DNA from: an uncultured Ruminococcus sp.
Lineage (GTDB): Bacteria; Bacillota; Clostridia; Oscillospirales; Acutalibacteraceae
Length of the DNA stretch: 6,997 nt
Assembly: GCA_902773155.1 (NCBI GenBank)
Contig: CACYDK010000193.1
Span: forward strand, 1-6,997
Reading direction: 5' to 3'
In this document: piece after piece, positions 6,543-6,997 of the stretch
Layout of the letters: each line of letters opens with the position of its first letter
How positions within the stretch are numbered: the stretch's first letter is position 1
Program-made: the position numbers and the translations under genes
Notes under the pieces: model-generated
Database searches by the model: none
What the model was told of the DNA's origin: nothing
What the model saw: only the letters and a program-made list of their open reading frames with translations

Positions 6543-6555
6543 GGTCGAGATGACA
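6542..6555 (-). pseudogene. 14-base fragment of a tRNA-Pro 3' end
   Basis: TGGTCGAGATGACA is identical to the 3' end of the intact tRNA-Pro gene as read on the plus strand (6733-6746): the encoded CCA, the discriminator base, the 3' acceptor strand and two bases of the T stem. Past 6555 the match ends, and no D arm or anticodon arm can be found in 6556-6634. This is either the stump of a second tRNA-Pro copy or part of a repeat that copies the tRNA end. Confidence 0.65.
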
Positions 6556-6634
6556 TATGCTCCATCTTTCGGAGAAGTTACGTTTCGCCTGTGTGTTCAC
6601 GTTTATTGGAAAAGTTTCATCTGCGCGGCGCCCT

Positions 6635-6658
6635 AAAAACGCTCCACTGGAGCGTTTT
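6635..6658 (-). terminator. Intrinsic terminator downstream of tRNA-Pro, probably bidirectional
   Basis: AAAACGCTCC (6636-6645) and GGAGCGTTTT (6649-6658) form a perfect 10-bp stem with a three-base loop. On the minus strand it ends in GTTTTT (through 6635) and would stop transcription of the tRNA. On the plus strand it ends in TTTT and could stop read-through from the sigma operon. Confidence 0.75.
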
Positions 6659-6685
6659 CTTAACGGGCTGTTCAAGTCCTGTCAC
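6655..6685 (+). repeat. 31-base direct repeat, copy 2 (contains tRNA T-arm sequence)
   Basis: Identical to 6452-6482. As in copy 1 it begins in the T-run of a terminator stem, although the two terminators are otherwise different. Its GTTCAAGTCCTGTCA (6670-6684) is the exact reverse complement of 6742-6756 in the intact tRNA gene and forms the outer arm of the large palindrome around 6715-6717. Confidence 0.9.
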
Positions 6686-6695
6686 ACTCTCTAAT

Positions 6696-6736
6696 ACCAA
6701 ACGAACGGATACCCATTGGGTATCCGTTCGTTTGGT
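6696..6736. repeat. Perfect 19-bp palindromic hairpin abutting and overlapping the tRNA-Pro 3' end
   Basis: Bases 6696-6714 and 6718-6736 are perfectly complementary, with a three-base loop ATT. The right arm contains the encoded CCA (6733-6735) and the discriminator base (6736) of the tRNA, so in the precursor RNA these bases would be paired with the trailer. No T-run follows on the minus strand, so it is not a classic terminator. A processing signal or a recombination-derived palindrome is more likely. Confidence 0.9.
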
Positions 6737-6809
6737 CGAGATGACAGGACTTGAACCTGCGGCCTCTGCGTCCCGAACGCAGCGCTCTACCAAACTGAGC
6801 TACATCTCG
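6733..6809 (-). tRNA. tRNA-Pro, anticodon CGG, CCA encoded
   Basis: Read on the minus strand, the gene is a complete cloverleaf of 74 bases plus encoded CCA (6733-6735). The acceptor stem CGAGATG/CATCTCG is perfect. The D arm is GCTC/GAGC with loop AGTTTGGTA. The anticodon stem CTGCG/CGCAG encloses the loop TTCGGGA, giving anticodon CGG for the proline codon CCG. The T stem GCAGG/CCTGT has one G-U pair and encloses TTCAAGT. The discriminator is A. The minus-strand promoter at 6832-6860 lies just upstream. The 3' end lies inside a long palindrome shared with the trailer, which is unusual. Confidence 0.96.
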
Positions 6810-6831
6810 CTATTCAATTTAATGCCTGAAT

Positions 6832-6860
6832 AGTATATCATATTAATTCTTTGTTGTCCA
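6832..6860 (-). promoter_or_regulatory. Promoter of the tRNA-Pro gene
   Basis: On the minus strand, TGGACA (6860-6855, five of six to TTGACA) is followed by a 17-base spacer and TATACT (6837-6832, five of six to TATAAT). Transcription would start near 6825, leaving a leader of about 15 bases before the tRNA 5' end at 6809. Confidence 0.75.
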
Positions 6861-6910
6861 TACCTAAATTCAAAAAAACATAAAAAGTTTTGATTTTGTG
6901 AAATAGGGTA

Positions 6911-6939
6911 TTGTTTTAGTAATAAATTAATTGTATAAT
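6911..6939 (+). promoter_or_regulatory. Promoter of the gene beginning at 6988
   Basis: TTGTTT (6911-6916) and a perfect TATAAT (6934-6939) are separated by 17 bases. The start of transcription would be near 6946, about 42 bases before the ATG. It diverges from the tRNA promoter. Confidence 0.7.
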
Positions 6940-6953
6940 GATAGAGTTAATAA

Positions 6954-6966
6954 TGCGTTATACGCA
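6954..6966. promoter_or_regulatory. Small inverted repeat TGCGT-TAT-ACGCA in the leader
   Basis: Two 5-base arms around TAT lie just downstream of the predicted start of transcription of the gene at 6988. The position would suit an operator for a dimeric repressor or a small leader stem. It is short, so chance is possible. Confidence 0.3.
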
Positions 6967-6987
6967 AAAAAGAGAGGGGTTTTTCTC

Positions 6988-6997
6988 ATGGAAACAA
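6988..6997 (+). CDS. Start of a gene cut by the window end
   Basis: ATGGAAACAA begins at 6988, 11 bases after the purine-rich GAGAGG (6972-6977) and behind a good promoter. Only Met-Glu-Thr can be read, so no product can be proposed. Confidence 0.55.

Noticed and set aside
6340..6810. CRISPR array
   Set aside because: There are only two copies of the 31-base repeat, 203 bases apart, and the material between consists of hairpins and tRNA fragments rather than uniform spacers.
6426..6833. Plus-strand open frame of 135 codons ending in a GLEPAASASRTQRST-like sequence
   Set aside because: It crosses a terminator, two hairpins and the antisense of tRNA-Pro; the apparent motif is the well-known false translation of a tRNA gene on the wrong strand.

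Overview
The window looks like chromosomal DNA of a gut-type clostridium, probably a Ruminococcus-like member of the Oscillospiraceae. This rests on moderate G+C, AAGGAG-type ribosome binding sites, and a large secreted protein with Thr-Glu-Ala-Pro linkers and a YYLFGY-type module. An ECF sigma/anti-sigma pair with a 'FVLKASAAE' ectodomain start points the same way. The assignment is inference from style; no marker gene is present.

Layout. Bases 1-268 hold a short direct repeat, a strong promoter and a hairpin in the leader of the first gene. Bases 269-3061 encode a 930-residue secreted lipase-like (alpha/beta hydrolase, class 3-like) protein. It has two PT(E/K/D)A linkers, a carbohydrate-binding-like module and a lysine-rich Ig-like C-terminus. 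Bases 3258-4732 form a small operon: a 52-codon remnant of an NAD-dependent epimerase that keeps both ends of the protein but lacks its middle, a class I SAM methyltransferase overlapping it by ATGA, and a CDP-alcohol phosphatidyltransferase. Bases 4905-6339 carry an ECF sigma factor and a membrane-anchored probable anti-sigma factor, also joined by an ATGA overlap. Bases 6340-6732 hold no protein gene but are densely structured. A minus-strand tRNA-Pro(CGG) follows, and then a promoter and the first codons of a further plus-strand gene.

Three terminators (3148-3187, 4807-4843, 6415-6455) are clearly related in sequence, including parts of the loop, and each closes a transcription unit. They look like a dispersed terminator family.

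The most unusual part is 6415-6756. The 3' end of the tRNA-Pro gene (T arm, acceptor strand, encoded CCA and flank) is matched by an inverted copy immediately downstream, giving a nested palindrome of about 38 paired positions. A second, degraded unit of the same architecture lies next to it. That unit has an identical 31-base segment, a different 19-bp hairpin at the same position, and a 14-base fragment of the tRNA 3' end. This looks like a tRNA-derived palindromic repeat with interchangeable hairpins. I do not recognise it as a named element.
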